Part shown: positions 14,989 through 31,594 of the stretch, in pieces
Layout: the number at the start of each line of letters is the position of its first letter
Position numbering within the stretch: the stretch's first letter is position 1
DNA from: Bugula neritina
Taxonomy: Eukaryota > Bryozoa > Gymnolaemata > Cheilostomatida > Bugulidae
NCBI GenBank assembly: GCA_964035545.1
Contig: OZ037768.1
Span: 20,024,700 to 20,088,699 of the forward strand
Direction of reading: 5' to 3'
DNA: 64,000 nt
Made by a program: the position numbers and the translations under genes
The notes under the pieces: model-generated
Database searches by the model: none
What the model was told of the DNA's origin: nothing
Seen by the model: the letters and a program-made list of their open reading frames with translations, nothing else

Positions 14989-15968
14989 AAGTTAAGATAC
15001 AAAAGAATGGCAACCTAGAAGGGTATGTAATATGTTAAACTAGGTTATTCTAACAGTCAACAAATATAAAGTATTTTATGTTACCAAAGAGTAAAAAAAA
15101 TTTAGGTTGGAGATGCTTAGACATTTGATGTAATTACCGTAATTACAGGTTAATAAAATACTTTTTGCATACAAAAGTTCTATCGCTTTTCTATTTTATA
15201 ATAAACTTGGTTTATTTTTCAGTAATATTCTAACCAGCAACAGATGGCTCCTAATTGGTATTTATGGCTCACAACCATCACAAATTTACAAAAGAAGTAT
15301 TGCTCTGACATCATAGCAATTTAGTATTACTTCTTAGTTTGACGTTTTTACAAGACTTAGTGTTTAGTTTTGCAGCTTCTGACTATGAAAACTATTTTAA
15401 TGTTCTTTCAATAAATATGAAGACTCAAGAAAAAACCTATTCTAGTATTTTATTATTTTTGCCCAGACAAAGTTTCAGGATATGTTGCTAGAAAAGCTGC
15501 TAATACTTGTCAGTGCATTTTCACGGTTCCATTATTTACCATATTTATTTTAAGTTAAAAAATACTCCAAAATGTTCAACAAATTAGCAAAGGTTGGCAA
15601 GCAACATAGCAAATAATTTTATGGTACAATATAGATAGTCATTGAACTAAAGTGCTTTTATTAATAATTTTTAATTTCAGCAGCAAGCATAATGTTGTTC
15701 AATTTTTCTACAATACTCTATAATGTATGAAGTTGTCTAGTAGTTTAAATGACCATCTAAATTCTAAAACAATCGAATATTGTCAGTTTTGGCTTTTTAT
15801 TTGTAGTTTAAGTTATTTATAGATTCTATAAACACTTGAAGTATGCTGAAGGGAAACTATTATTAAAAAAAGTTATAGTTTCACTATATATAAAAATACA
15901 ACATAATAGTACACATTTGGGTGTGAAGTATAAATGTTAGATTTGTTTCCATAGCAAAAAACTGATGG
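14989..15968. other. Tail-to-tail intergenic region with poly(A) signals for both neighbours
   Basis: About 1 kb between the stop at 14988 (+) and the stop at 15969 (-). AATAAA on plus at 15152-15157 suits the left gene. TTTATT on plus at 15796-15801 (AATAAA on minus) lies about 170 bp past the right gene's stop. No other feature seen. Confidence 0.45.
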
Positions 15969-18443
15969 CTAAAGAGGTACTGCTGCCTTGTCCCAGTTTA
16001 TGATGGTTGTTGTTGTTGTTGGCGCTCGCCTACAGCAGCTGTCTCGAAATGACCTCTTTAGATTTAGAGCTATGACAATTATAACCAGCAAAATACTGGC
16101 TACGACAGCCATCCCCTCAAGGACTCCTGACACAGATTTCTTGCTGCAATTAAAATAATTTTATAATAAACTTTGTAGACATCTGCATAAGCTACATTCC
16201 ATGAGGTTTAATCATCTGCCAAGTCGTGTAAAGTGCCCTCAGGTTGTAGCCATATGTGCAAAGCCATATATGTTATATGACAACTGAAAACATAATGTTG
16301 TATGGCAGCTGAAAACATAAGATCATCAACAGCTAGAGCGAAGAAAATTGTTTGTGTTGTTAGGAAAAGAATTGTAAATATTATTTAAAAAAGCGTAAAT
16401 TTTAAACCGTTGCATTATGCAGCATGCTGTAAAAAATTTATGATTTTTATAAATTATTGTATATCAATTATAGATATTTATCAATTAGAAATAAGTCCTA
16501 ATCTGTTAAATATTGAGCAATTCAAAGCAGTAGAGTTCTTTATAACTTTCGGTTGAAAGATTTCTAATCTCTGTTGCTTATTAGAAATAATATATCATAA
16601 GCTATTATGATTGTATAAAAAACTTTTCCCCTTCCTACTTTTTCTCCCCTAGTTTTACAGGGTTTATAATGCAGGACCAATAAGGTTCCCCAAGTTCACC
16701 ATCACCATGGTGATCCATAAGCAGCAGATGCTAAACAAACATTACCTTTGCCAGTAGGTGCAGCAGTATTCCTCCAACTTTGGACCACAGCAGTACCTCG
16801 CCTTGTCTGAGTCGGTGGCATCGAAGGGACAGACAAAGATCATGACTAGCTGATTTCTAGATTCCTGGTCATAAGTTCTGTTGTTCTGTAGTCTCATGCA
16901 GATGTTGGGATCTAAAACATTGCATCTAATAGAGTATGTTTTCTCATCATGTATTTTGTGACTTTTCTAAATCAAAGTATTGATGGAAATGACGTGTAAT
17001 GCTGATGTTGGGTGTTTTAGTCTGAAGTCATCAGTAGTAATTCCTTTGATTGAGTATATTATGTCATATGTCAGATCCAATATGAATCCTAACAGAGGGT
17101 CATGCCTTCCTTAAAGTTCCTGTCCTAAATGTTATTGAGTAGTTTAAGTGTTTTAGTAATGAGAAGTCTCTTATTTTCATTGGCAGACTATGCCATCAGC
17201 TTCATATGGAGAGGTTATATAATTTGCAAGGCCACACAGATACACTACAGTGATGATTTGGTTTGAAGTAAGAAATGAAAATGAAACTTTCACTCTACTT
17301 CTGCGCTTCTACTCAGTGTGTGGTCGCCAAAAATACAAACCATCATTAATAAATCTTAAACATTTTTTGATATTGTTGCAAAAGAACAAACAGTTTAAAA
17401 TTGGTGCAATCTTTGTAAATTACATCAAATAACTCAACTGAATAAGTCTTCTCTAACTTGATAAAAGAGCAATCAATAATGTTTATAAACTAAAAAGTTA
17501 ATTGAGGCTTTATAATATGTATTCGAAACCACATAATATCATTCTGTGATGATAATCCCATTATTTATAGAAATATCATGACATCCTTCGACCTGCCAAT
17601 AAAAATCCCATAACTTCGGGTAATAATAATCTTGGATATGGCTAATTTTTGGCAGATTTTCAAGTCTTGAGTCCTATATGCTTCTCATGCAGCATATTGC
17701 AGACTTTGACTAAGCTTAGAATGGACATTATTATTATGTGTACGTTTTTGAAAAAAGTTGGTTTTGTTTAATATTTCAAGAGCCACTTCAATCTTGAAAG
17801 GACTTACTTTTACTGTATCCTGACTTTTGTTGAAACCTGGCATTATACTCTGATATTCCAGAAACATGGAGTCCAGATGCCTTAGCCCTATTATACTTTT
17901 TTATTCCAACTCCCCTAAAAGAGCCAAACCTATATAAAATGCCACATCATTTTCATTATATGTACTATACTCTATTATAGCCTGGAATATAATTTGATTT
18001 AGTAGTCTAATGTAGAATTTGTCAGTTTATTTCTTATTAAAAACCAAGCATGACTCATCCACAGTCCTCTCACTATAATAACTAACATCAGGCCGCAAGT
18101 AAATCCCGTGGGAAGGACTTCTACAATGGTTTATTATGTCACGACATACCCTAGCCTACCTTTCCAAGGAAAGCTCCAGAACTTATAGTGTTGCCGTGGT
18201 TACTTGGAGACATAATGTTGAACTTCCCAACATCATCTCAAGACTTTAGAAAATGAGTATCAAAACTCGTAAAATGAAAGATGTTAATGTTAGTTGTGCA
18301 AACTTGAGGTCCAGTCTTCAACATTACAGTAGGTAAATCTTATACTCACTCTAAATTTCCTGCTCCATATGTTGACAAACTGTAGACTGCTCCACCTTAA
18401 ATTTTAATATATACCTATATATATATATAACATTTAAATATGA

Positions 18444-18525
<82 letters not shown>

Positions 18526-19046
18526 CTTAACAACATCTAGACTTGGGGATTTGAAAACTCATTACCATCTAGAAAAGTCTAAGGACTGTAAAGATTACTA
18601 GTGAATCAGAATACTGTGTTTTAGACTGTCATTTCTATTTTTAGCTCATTAGAATTTTTAATTTAGTTCCATTTAAGTAGTCTTAAGTCACACTTGAAGT
18701 CAGGTAATATTATGTAGGCTTTACATAATCAGTGTTGACACCCAGTTCCTGTTTCTTACATCAGGAATTCTTGCAGTATACCCAGGCAGGAACTAGTTTG
18801 ATTTGGTCATGTATCCCAATGATATGATCATAACATAGAAGATAGAAGTTATATCTAATCATTGCAATCTCAATCCTCTTAGATTTATACCATGTTGCTT
18901 GAATTGAACAGGTCTTAATATTTTTTAAAATACTAAACAACTACAAACATTTTATTCAGCCAGTAAATATTCTGCTGAATGTTTCACTAATCATACTTAC
19001 AGTTTAGAAGAATGATCAGAGTCACCACCATAGCAGGTGTATCCAT
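15969..19046 (-). CDS. Shisa-like single-pass membrane protein, short form
   Basis: Three minus-strand exons: 19001-19046 (ATG, signal peptide MDTPAMVVTLIILLN, phase 1), 16746-16911 and 15969-16143 (stop). They encode 128 residues. The second exon carries the cysteine pattern typical of Shisa proteins: an upstream Cys, then FVCPF, then RYCCGPKLEEYCCTYW. The last exon gives a transmembrane segment (GMAVVASILLVIIVIAL) followed by a short basic tail with CCRR and a Thr run. Known for the family: Shisa proteins act in the ER and membrane traffic and modulate Frizzled, FGF and glutamate receptors. Whether this diverged copy does so is inference. Intron phases around the Cys and TM exons match the neighbouring plus-strand paralogue. 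The 2.1-kb first intron contains a (TA)n tract; an extra exon there was not found and is not needed for frame. Confidence 0.82.
18448..18522. repeat. (TA)n microsatellite
   Basis: About 75 bp of uninterrupted AT dinucleotides in the first intron of the minus-strand Shisa-like gene, preceded by a shorter interrupted stretch from about 18412. Confidence 0.97.
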
Positions 19047-20705
19047 GGTAGAACTGCAGCCTCAAACAGAAAGAATGGCAGAGGAGTTGTTCTCTATTGC
19101 ATTGTGAAGTCAAGTTCAGCTAGACTAGAAGTTAGACCTGCAACACTCGATGCAAATGTCAGCAGTTCCACTTGCCTGCTAGTTTAACTTATACAACTTA
19201 CAGTGATACTGATCTTACTGTGTAATACCAGCACTACTGGGGGTTTTGACCTGTTCAGAGTATTAATTGTTTGGGTAGCCAAAGGTTATTAACAGGATTC
19301 TAAGATATAAACTTCTACATACTATTCATTGAGATCAATGTATGCATTGGAAAAGCTTGTAGTGAGTGATTCCATTAAGATTTGAAACTCAAGTTAATGA
19401 AATTTGTCCAGAGATTTTTTTCTTGGCATGTCTTCCTTCAAAGCTGTGTTTTAACATTCTGCTGCTGTTACTGCTGCTGCTGCTGTTGCTACTGCTGCAA
19501 TGGTGTAATGTAAAATCAAAACCAACCATGTAAGCAGGTGTTTGTTAACAAATTAAAACAATATTATTGAATTCACCAACACCTAATAGGTTAGAATCTG
19601 TTAACTGTTAACTACTGGAAGATTCCCGTGAATAAATGAATTTACCCTACATTGCACCGATAGCATATCAACAATCTATGTGGTCATTTCAACCTCTCTA
19701 TTTTAGCTATGTATACTCTAACTTGTAGGTCATTTACTCCAATGAAATGTGCAAGTAAAATCTAATACAATCATTATTCATTCTATAGATTAGCTTATAG
19801 ACTAATCTCAATGAGTTCTACACTGCATGTACAACTTTAGTATTATCACTAGCGATGTAGACCTCATAGTTGCTGAGTCAAACTTCCTTACTGTTCGTAG
19901 AGTAGAAGAATAAGCTGTGCTGGCCATAACATAAGCTCAATAACCATAATAATATATAACATGCTTTATAGTATAAGTAAAGCTTCAGTTCAGTTGATCA
20001 CAGTTGTTGAATAAGTTGCTGCAATATACTGATAGAAATGTTTATGCTTTGATGGTTATGTTTAGATAATTTATCACATATTAAATTGTTTTAGTTTTAT
20101 CAACAATTATTGTTTTTATTATTTTAATTGTTCCTTTCAATTAATGTATAAGTATTCATACTATCATCTGTACCTATATCTGTATCTGTGCTAAATGGCC
20201 GTAGTGTACTAGATAATTTTATATTTATAATATTTATATATTTTAAACTTTCACATTCTGTTCTACCATATTTTGTCATTGCAATTTGATTCTACACTGT
20301 TTTTTTTTATATTTTCATATTGTCATTTGTTTTTTATGTTTCATGCAGTTTTATTTTTTGCAGCTTGCATTTAATGTTTCACATGTGTATATTTATATTC
20401 CAATATTTGTTCTATTATATATAATATTTGTTACACTAATATTGTAGCAGTTCATATCTATTACATAAACTATATTTGTTTGAAAAGAGCTCAATGAACC
20501 CGAATCCTCACTCAACATTCATCGACCACCAAGTATTAATATTCTTGTGCAAAGTGTTTGAAATGAATCAGGTTCAGTGCTCAGGTAATGAAATGAAGTT
20601 CTAAACTAAAGCCTGCTAAGTTCAGTGACTGTGAAGTATCGATTGGCAGCAAAATATATGAAATGCAAGTCTCTATTGAAGGCAGCAGTTTCTAGAGTCA
20701 GCAAG
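19047..20705. other. Divergent intergenic region between the two Shisa-like genes
   Basis: Head-to-head spacing of 1.66 kb that must hold both promoters. A CTG/CTA-type trinucleotide patch lies at about 19458-19500. A T-rich stretch covers 20080-20430. No coding exon or clear core promoter element was identified. Confidence 0.5.
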
Positions 20706-23235
<2,530 letters not shown>

Positions 23236-25381
23236 GATACAACAGGAGACCAGCGTGTGGCGTGATGTTTATTAATTTTAATTTGTTTAGCTTAACAGTA
23301 ATTGCAGCTTTTGTAATAAATGAAGTGATTTCACTCCGCAGCCAGATATAACTAGTATAATAATGTATAAATATAGGTTTAACATTTTCCCAAGGTATGT
23401 GAAAAGAAAATTCTTTTGACTAAAATATGATTGTAATTTATATATTTTGTGGGTGACTATAATTTATATATCTATATTATGATTTTGGTGAAAAGCATAA
23501 TAAACTGTGATTGAAGTCGTTAAGAAAACAACTCCTATCATATCAAATAAGTTTATATATTGGCATAGTAACTGTTTTTCACGTACAAGCATCAATTGTT
23601 GGCTCTGCATTAAACATACTTCAGTCATATAAAATGGTATAGTTCATGCTCAAAGTAATCAAGAAAAAGTAAACTGAAATAAAAACCTCAGCTATTATTT
23701 TGATTTTGCCAAATTTAATATAAAAATAACAATTGGTCAACCAAAATTACATTTAATCAACCATTGGCAAGTGTCAATTTCACTTTTATAACCTTTTATA
23801 AGTTGTCTTACCCTTACATTTAATGACTGCTTTCTGCTTTTAAATAATAATATTATAAGAATTACTTGCTGCTCATCAACAATAGGGAGCACAACTCCTC
23901 ATTATAGCAATCAATACTTGGCTGCAATATTGTAAAAATAATAATACAGAGCTTTCTCCGTATCTCACTAAGCTACGTCGCAAAACTTCAATTCATGACC
24001 TAGTAGCATACCTTATTTAACTCAATATCTCTAAACACACATACGGTAAGTGTGTATACACATAAAGTACGCTCTTTAATGACCTCTGGCCATTTAACCT
24101 AAACTTTGCAACTGCATTTGATTATTATCAAAACAACACAATTATACAAAAGACAGGCTTCTCCAATAATGGCAGCATCACTCACTCAACATTTGAAATT
24201 GACACGAAAAAAATTTTGTCAAGATTTTCAATGGTTCTTTAGACACCACTGGAGTTCAATAACTTCCTGTGACCTGTGGAATTTTGTTTGAAAGAGATCC
24301 ATGAGCTATAGATGGAGCACTTTATCATATTTAAAATGGTAACTGCAGAGTATGCTCAAACAACATTGGTAATCAGCCAATGTATATATATTTTTTTTAT
24401 ATTACATGGAGGTTTGTAAAGCTGAAATTTGTAGTTGTGTCCACCTTTGGTTAGTGTGTCATAGTAGACTGTTGATTGTCATTGTAAGCAGCATAAGTGT
24501 ATCGTTCTAATGAAATAGGTATGTATTTCTAAACGCCATTGGTGGGCATGGCTAGATTTTGCATGTACATGGAAATTATATATCACAATACTGCTAGATA
24601 TGTTGCCTAACTTGCATATTCTTGTGCTGAGACCTGGTAAATGTCTAAACAAGTTTCAACTTCCCTTTTTGACCCATAGGGTTGTTGTAATACTTCATTT
24701 CTATTGTTTAAAGATCTTGCATATACTTTTCTTATGATTACACAAGTGGTACTTTTAACTCCTTTTATCTCTCTATGAACATTAAGTGATAACTATATTT
24801 GCTGATGAAATAAATGTATAGGAGAAATAGACAACAAGTTCACAAGTCTCTGCAAGTTATTGTGATGTTAAATGACTGCTCAGCTGTGATTTTATTCAAT
24901 ACATCTTCACATTTATATAGCAAAGACTTTTGGTGTAGAAGATAAAATCTCTCTCGCCTTGCTCATGTTCATACACATAAAAACAAGAAATCTAATGCTG
25001 TGGTGAGTACTTTAGATGCAATGCTTGGATGAAAATCCACCACTCCCAATCCACAATAGATCCATAGTTGCTGTTCTTATCTTTTCGGTTGCTGAACCAG
25101 TTTAACACAGCTTTAGTATCTTTCCACTGGCTTACAGATGACTTGTTGACAAGTATAGGTTCAATGTGTGCTTATTTTGCTTACTTCTGGCTTATTATAG
25201 ATGGTTGATTAATGTGCAGGTTGAAATTCTCTCAAAGTTAGTCTGTTGGTGTGATGTAATATGCTGTTTTCTTAGTTGGGATAATCATTCTGTAGACTAA
25301 CCTATTACTAATTGCTATTACTGTCTGGAAAATATAGAGGGCAGGGAGGGAAAGATTGTTTTTAGTAAAAGTATTGGAAAA

Positions 25382-25555
25382 AAACTCACGAACTTTTATA
25401 GTGGCTATCCCTGGGAGAAACACCTGATAGAAAGGGTATTTTGTTAAATTGGGCTAAGAATTTATTCAGATGGGGGCAAAAGAGCAATTATGACTGGACG
25501 CTTTTCCTAACATCACCAATGGCCTTTATTGGGGTTTGAACCTTTGACTTTGCGT
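25382..25555 (-). mobile_element. tRNA-derived SINE, copy 1 (head truncated)
   Basis: Over about 155 bp this is a diverged reverse complement of 35495-35652, including shared blocks around GTTAAATTGGGCTAAGAA and CCTAACATCACCAATGGCC. Its right end carries a B-box-like GGTTTGAACC read on plus, corresponding to the GGGTTTGATC of the other copy. The tRNA-like head is cut off where the TA/TATG microsatellite begins. Confidence 0.78.
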
Positions 25556-25980
<425 letters not shown>

Positions 25981-27010
25981 ATAGAAGCTGAGTCTATGTG
26001 AGATGATGAGTGACAACCCTAACCATGCATTGAGCACCCAGTAGAAGGATAAGTAGAGAAGGCATGTCACATCGCATGACAAATAATACGATAACTGAAA
26101 ATAAATTAGAATAAAATTGTGCTGTTCGTGCTATGTGAATATTGAACAGAGATCTTCAGATTGACTGACAGGCAGGTAGTTATTTTGTCTCCATGGCAAC
26201 CAAGCTGTCACTCTATTGTCTTGTTATACATAATTATTAAACTTTATACAATTGCAGAATAAGTAGCATTAACAGTTACAGTGCATTAGTACATTAGAAA
26301 ATCATATAAAATGCAACTTGCATGGCTTCAGGTTAGCAGTAATTCTTTGACTAAAATTATCACATTCCAAAATTAGGGCCCAAAATAACACACTAAAAGT
26401 TTTTATATCAATTATAATATGTTCTACTTAAATGATGTGTGAGCCAATATAATATAGTCAATTTTAGAGTGGCATTTATTCACCTCTTCCCCTCCACAAA
26501 AATATCCCTATCCACTCAGTCCTATTCTAGAAAATTCTCTGTGAAATAATCTCAGTACTATTGGAAAGATAACTCCAGTGCAAGGTCTCTCTTGGGGCAA
26601 TCATACTGTTGACATTAGGTTGTTGACTGATAAGGGAAGTAAAGCAGCTCCTTGAAAGCAGATGAACAGGAAACTGCCATCTGCAGTGCTGTGAAAAGCC
26701 AATTGACAGCTCCATATACACAATTGCTATCAAATTCTTTATCAGTGTGTCACTAATAAAAATATGAAATACAGATGTTTAATGACCTTTTTGATTTATT
26801 TATAGCATAGATGTACTTTATATTATTTAGTTTATCAAAGTTATACCATATAACTTTCTGCTTGTCAAATATATAAGAGCATGTGTATGTGTTTTGTAGT
26901 TAAAGCGGTACATCTTCAGTACTTTCTATACTGGATCCACACTGGTGTGTACTTACTATGGTGAAGGAATAATATTTTGTGAAATAATGGTAGTTTCAAT
27001 TGAATCTATT

Positions 27011-27064
27011 GATAATAATAGTTAATTCACAAGCAATGATAATAATAGTTAATTCACAAGCAAT
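27011..27064 (+). repeat. 27-bp tandem duplication
   Basis: Two identical 27-bp units starting GATAATAATAG and ending CAAGCAAT stand side by side. This looks like a recent local duplication with no sign of function. Confidence 0.9.
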
Positions 27065-27648
27065 GTAAGCTTAGTCTTTATGTTCCCTGACAAAGGTGCC
27101 ATCACCTATTAGTATTTCTCAGCTTAGACCTGATGTTTCAATAGCAGCAGTCAAACAAGCTTGAGAAAGTTACCTAACTAGCCAACTCTTTGCTAATCAC
27201 ACGTTACCTGGAAGATTATCACTGCTACTAGGAGGTGTAAATCCTAGAAAGCTATTCTCAAGGTTGTCTAGCTTTGTGATACTTATTCGTCTGTCTACAT
27301 CAGGGTTTACTAATAGCATTTCTGGCCAAAGTTTGAATTGATTGATTTGGAAAAATGATAATTGCTTTATCATTCTTTGACAGAGTCTAACAAAGAAATC
27401 AGATTTTGTATCTGTAGAAGCTTGGTTCTTGCAAAAGAGTGACTGATTGAAGAGAAATTACTAAATATATTTTACTTTTTTTAGATTTGAAATATACAAT
27501 GTATTGAGATTAGTAGGGTATAAAAGTTTGAGTACTACAAAATTTTTGTACATGCATGAATGTATACAATAAAATGTTAATCTAAAAAATCTCACTCCAA
27601 CATACTTTCTTCCATGAGACTTTCTTGAAACTAAAAAAAACTGTTTTG

Positions 27649-27679
27649 GTAACTCAGTTAGTAACTCTAACTGAGTTAC
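27649..27679. repeat. Perfect 13-bp inverted repeat
   Basis: GTAACTCAGTTAG and its exact reverse complement CTAACTGAGTTAC are separated by 5 bp, forming a stem-loop or palindromic site in intergenic DNA. No associated gene or T-run was seen. Confidence 0.85.
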
Positions 27680-28167
27680 AGTGAGTGATCAGAGATTCTC
27701 ATCTTAAGCTCTTTTGAAAAAAAAGGAAACTTTAAGCAGATGAAATCAGCTGTTAAACTACTGATATGATGAGACAATACTGTTATATACTAACTTGTTC
27801 CTACAACTCTTAAATTGAAAACTTAAAAATATCAGTATAATTTATAATGCAGTCTCAAGTATTTATCAGACATTGCTATAAATGGAGACATTATACTTTA
27901 CATAAATGTGATAAAATTGGCTTAAGCCTGCATATTTTTTAATTTTTAATTACTAGTGTGGTCATGGGATAGTTTGAGGTAATGGCTAACCAGTTACTCT
28001 GTTAACTCCATAGTATAAAATATTGCAACTAGAGAAAAAAATGTTAGTAATGAAATTTGAAGCCCACTGGTGATTTCAAAAGATAATTATTCAAGGAGCT
28101 TATCTTATGCTAGAATAGACATAACTGTTGGCTAGCATCACTGTTTGTTTTGCTGGTGTCAGCATGA

Positions 28168-31100
28168 TCATACAGCGGCCTCTTGAGGCACCCTGCCGCA
28201 ACAGCACCCTAATCTTCTGAAGAACTTGCTCCAGGAGCTCATTGTCTTGTTAGACCATATCCAGAAGCCAGAAGTAATTCCAACTATGAGATAGCCAAGG
28301 TACTTAAACATAAACCAAATAAAATCCGGGCCTCGAGATTCTCGGAGCAAATCTTTGTGTAGAGGGCAGGTCAACAGACCTTTGAACTCAGGTTCATCAC
28401 AGATTTTAGCCTGATACTGCTCCAGCCAATGGCCCCTGTTGAGCAATTCATACACGTTGCACACAATCACAATGATGGCGGGAACTGTGTACAAGACGGA
28501 GAACACACCAATTCGGACCATTAGCTTTTCCAGTTTATTTGTTTTAGTGCCGGTGTGCTTGATGGCATTTCGAATATGAAAGAGTGAGATGAATCCAGCT
28601 ACTAAGAAAATGGTTCCAAGTGTAAGATAGGCTACCAGAGGCGCTATGATGTAGCCAATCAGAGAGGTTCTATCAGATAGTCCGGTAAAGCAGACACCTA
28701 CAAAGTATACTACATATACATCTACTAGCTTATAGCAGTGTAAGATTTCAGTTTGTACCGGGAATAAATAAGGTTATAAAGTTTCATCAAGGAAGCTAAT
28801 TATTTCATAGATAGGAGGAGAGCTAACAGCGTGATACCTTTTGGTTGTTCAAATTAGGAATATTTTTAAGATTGCAGATGAAAGCATATTTATGAGATTC
28901 TAATCATAATGAGTGCAACTGTAAAGGGCCGCAGCTCGAAGGAACTGGCTTTTAACTTGCAACTGGAACAAAGCTAGACTCCAACAATAATTAGTATTTC
29001 TAATAGCCATTACAGGAGATTGAAATAAGCTAGCTTAATCAGTCTATTCATTCTATCAATAAGATTAATAAACTGTAAGTGAATTCAGTGAATCACTTTG
29101 TGAACACAATACCCCTCATTGTTCAGGCCACTCCTGTACTATCAGTTCCAGCACTACGCTGCTCAGCTGTATTGTGCTGTGACTAAGCAAATTCATACAA
29201 TTATCAATCAAAATTGCTACAATGAGCTGAGGAAATAAACGATATGGCAAATCTACCAAGAAGTTGACATTAAATATTGGTACTTGTGAAAAAGAATATG
29301 GGGATACTAGTGTATTGAACAATGTGCAATAGCTGGGCTCTGAAACTTAGATTTCCAAAGACATTTTCAATAGCTAAATGTTGTGACAGACTTGTTTGAT
29401 ATACTACAGTAAGCTTACTCAAACCATCACCCTAATTTAATTGATTTCAAGAACTTTTAGAAATAATTGTCAGAAAATGAAGTTGAGAGATTTGTTTCAA
29501 GGAATAAAGTTTAATTGATTCAATTTATGTATTTTATACAGTTGGATTATATTTTGTATAACTTTAACTTGTTAGGCATTCTAAACATTATTTAGCATAA
29601 AATAATACATTGATTTTTTTTAATCGGCAAGTAAACAACTAAGTTCTTTCAAATAGTGATTTTACTAGTAAGGGGGAGGGGGTTTACAGCCATAAATTTG
29701 AGCTTTTACAATGTTTTTGTTGATTTATACGCTATCTTTCCTGTTTAAGACTGATTCCTGCTCTACAAGATTAATTGGCTAGTAGGTATGACATTCAAAT
29801 AATAAATCAACTAAAATTACAGCTCACAGAAACAGACTGCTGAGCAGTTGGGTAGTAGTTGTTACTAGGGCTAAGAAACAAAGGTTAGATTTTAAACAAA
29901 CAATACAAATGTGATTTCACTATAAGCAATTAGTTCTAAACAAATATGGGTACAACAAAGGCAAACACAGACATCATATCTATCTAAGAAAAAGGAGTAA
30001 TGAGTCATATTCATAGTGAGTTAGGTGTTGAGATCTGCAACTGTAGTAGTCCTGGAAGATTTGTACAGCAAACTCAAGTACTTTGCCAAAACAATTGAAG
30101 TGAAATGTCATACAAACAATAAACTTTGAGAGATCTTGCTTTAGTAAATTTTGACATTCCTTAGTATTAAGTAAGACATATTGACATAACAAAGCCACCA
30201 GATACTGTCATATTTTGGGATCAAACAAAGCAATGGCTTCTCTTTACAGCTAATAAAAAAGTCTAAACTTTCTACCTACCCGACAATACATCTCCATCAA
30301 TAGATCGTAGAGCTATAATAGTTATAGTCTTGATAGCAGGAACAGCCCAAGCTGCCAAGTGAAAGTATTGAGAGTTGGACTCTATGGCTTCGTGTCCCCA
30401 TTTCAGTCCAGCAGCTAGAACCCAGGTTAAAGTGAGGATCACCCACCAGATTGAAGACGCCATTGTAAAGAAATACGTTAGCATAAACAGTATGGTGCAG
30501 CCTTCATTTTTAGTTCCCTGAGTCACTACTAATTCTCCTCCAGCAGCCGTAATACAGGAAGCCTTATCCTCCAAAATAAAGCCGACAATATAGCAGATGG
30601 ACACGATCAGATAGCAGCCAGATATAAATATGATTGGTCTCTCTGGATAACTAAACCTATCCATGTCTATAAGAAAAGTTAACACCGTAAAAAGTGTTGA
30701 CACGAAACAGAGAATGGCCCAGACACCAATCCAGTACCTGGCGAGTGTTTCATTGTTTTCATCAAAAAACACACCTTTACATGGCAAACCACAATCTTCC
30801 ATTTCATAGCCTTTAAGTTGTGTCAGCTGTAATTTATATTTCAGTTTTGGTTCAGTCCTCCATGTGAGAGGGCACACACCACTGATTATACTTTTCTGAG
30901 GAGGTAGCAAAGTATTTCGGGTTTGATCACCGCCAACAATTTCAGAATTATGCGAAGTGGGGAGAGTCTGTTGTGGCTGCAGAGGGTTCCATAAATTATT
31001 TTTGTTATAGTTTGGAGTATTGGGAGCTATACCTTCACCATTGAATGATTGATGATTAGTTGATTGCCCACCGTTTGGCTGGCCAACATTTGGATAGCTA

Positions 31101-31594
31101 TTTGATGGGTAACTGTTAGTTGGTTGGTTGTTTGTTGTAGTTTCATTGGGACCAACACACAGTTCAGGCAATTCCGGAAATTTTTCACAGGCCATATGTT
31201 CAGGCCAATCGTGACCAAAGCGATTCATCGTTCCACTACAACCATCTCGAGCAGCAATGCACACACTTCGACAGGGCGGTACCGGCTCTGTGAGAATGGT
31301 ACATACCGGTAAATATAAAGCACACAGAAACAGGCGAAGATGAGGGCTGCATTTGATTGACACTAACGGGTGATACACAGTTACTTCAAAGCCAGCATCT
31401 GTTTGTGTTTCATGTCCAAGAATGTTTGGCATTATAGTCTGGTTGTATCCTATCCCTTGGCAAATAGGTATAGTAATGGGTTCACACAATCCATGTGTAG
31501 GTTTTTCCGGGTTACCTGTTTGTTGTCCAGCAGTTAACAAAATGTTCTTTAGAAGAACTATTAAGAGAACTCTTTCCAGTTTCAGCGTGTACAT
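28168..31594 (-). CDS. Frizzled Wnt receptor (FZD1/2/7-like)
   Basis: Two minus-strand exons, 30280-31594 (ATG at 31594) and 28168-28697 (stop), phase 1 junction, 614 residues. A signal peptide ([14 protein letters not shown]) precedes a Frizzled cysteine-rich domain at about residues 35-150 ([35 protein letters not shown]). An Asn/Pro/Gln-rich linker leads to the seven-transmembrane core, which has [49 protein letters not shown] and [15 protein letters not shown]. Just after TM7 is KTMSSW, the KTxxxW motif that binds the Dishevelled PDZ domain. The CRD ends [15 protein letters not shown]...LCVGPNET, closest to the FZD1/2/7 group. The C-terminal tail is short, ending QEAAV, unlike the ETxV ending of vertebrate FZD1/2/7. 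The single intron, about 1.6 kb, falls within the 7TM core. Kinase CDK14/15 lies upstream on the same strand, with NOSIP between on the other. Confidence 0.96.
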
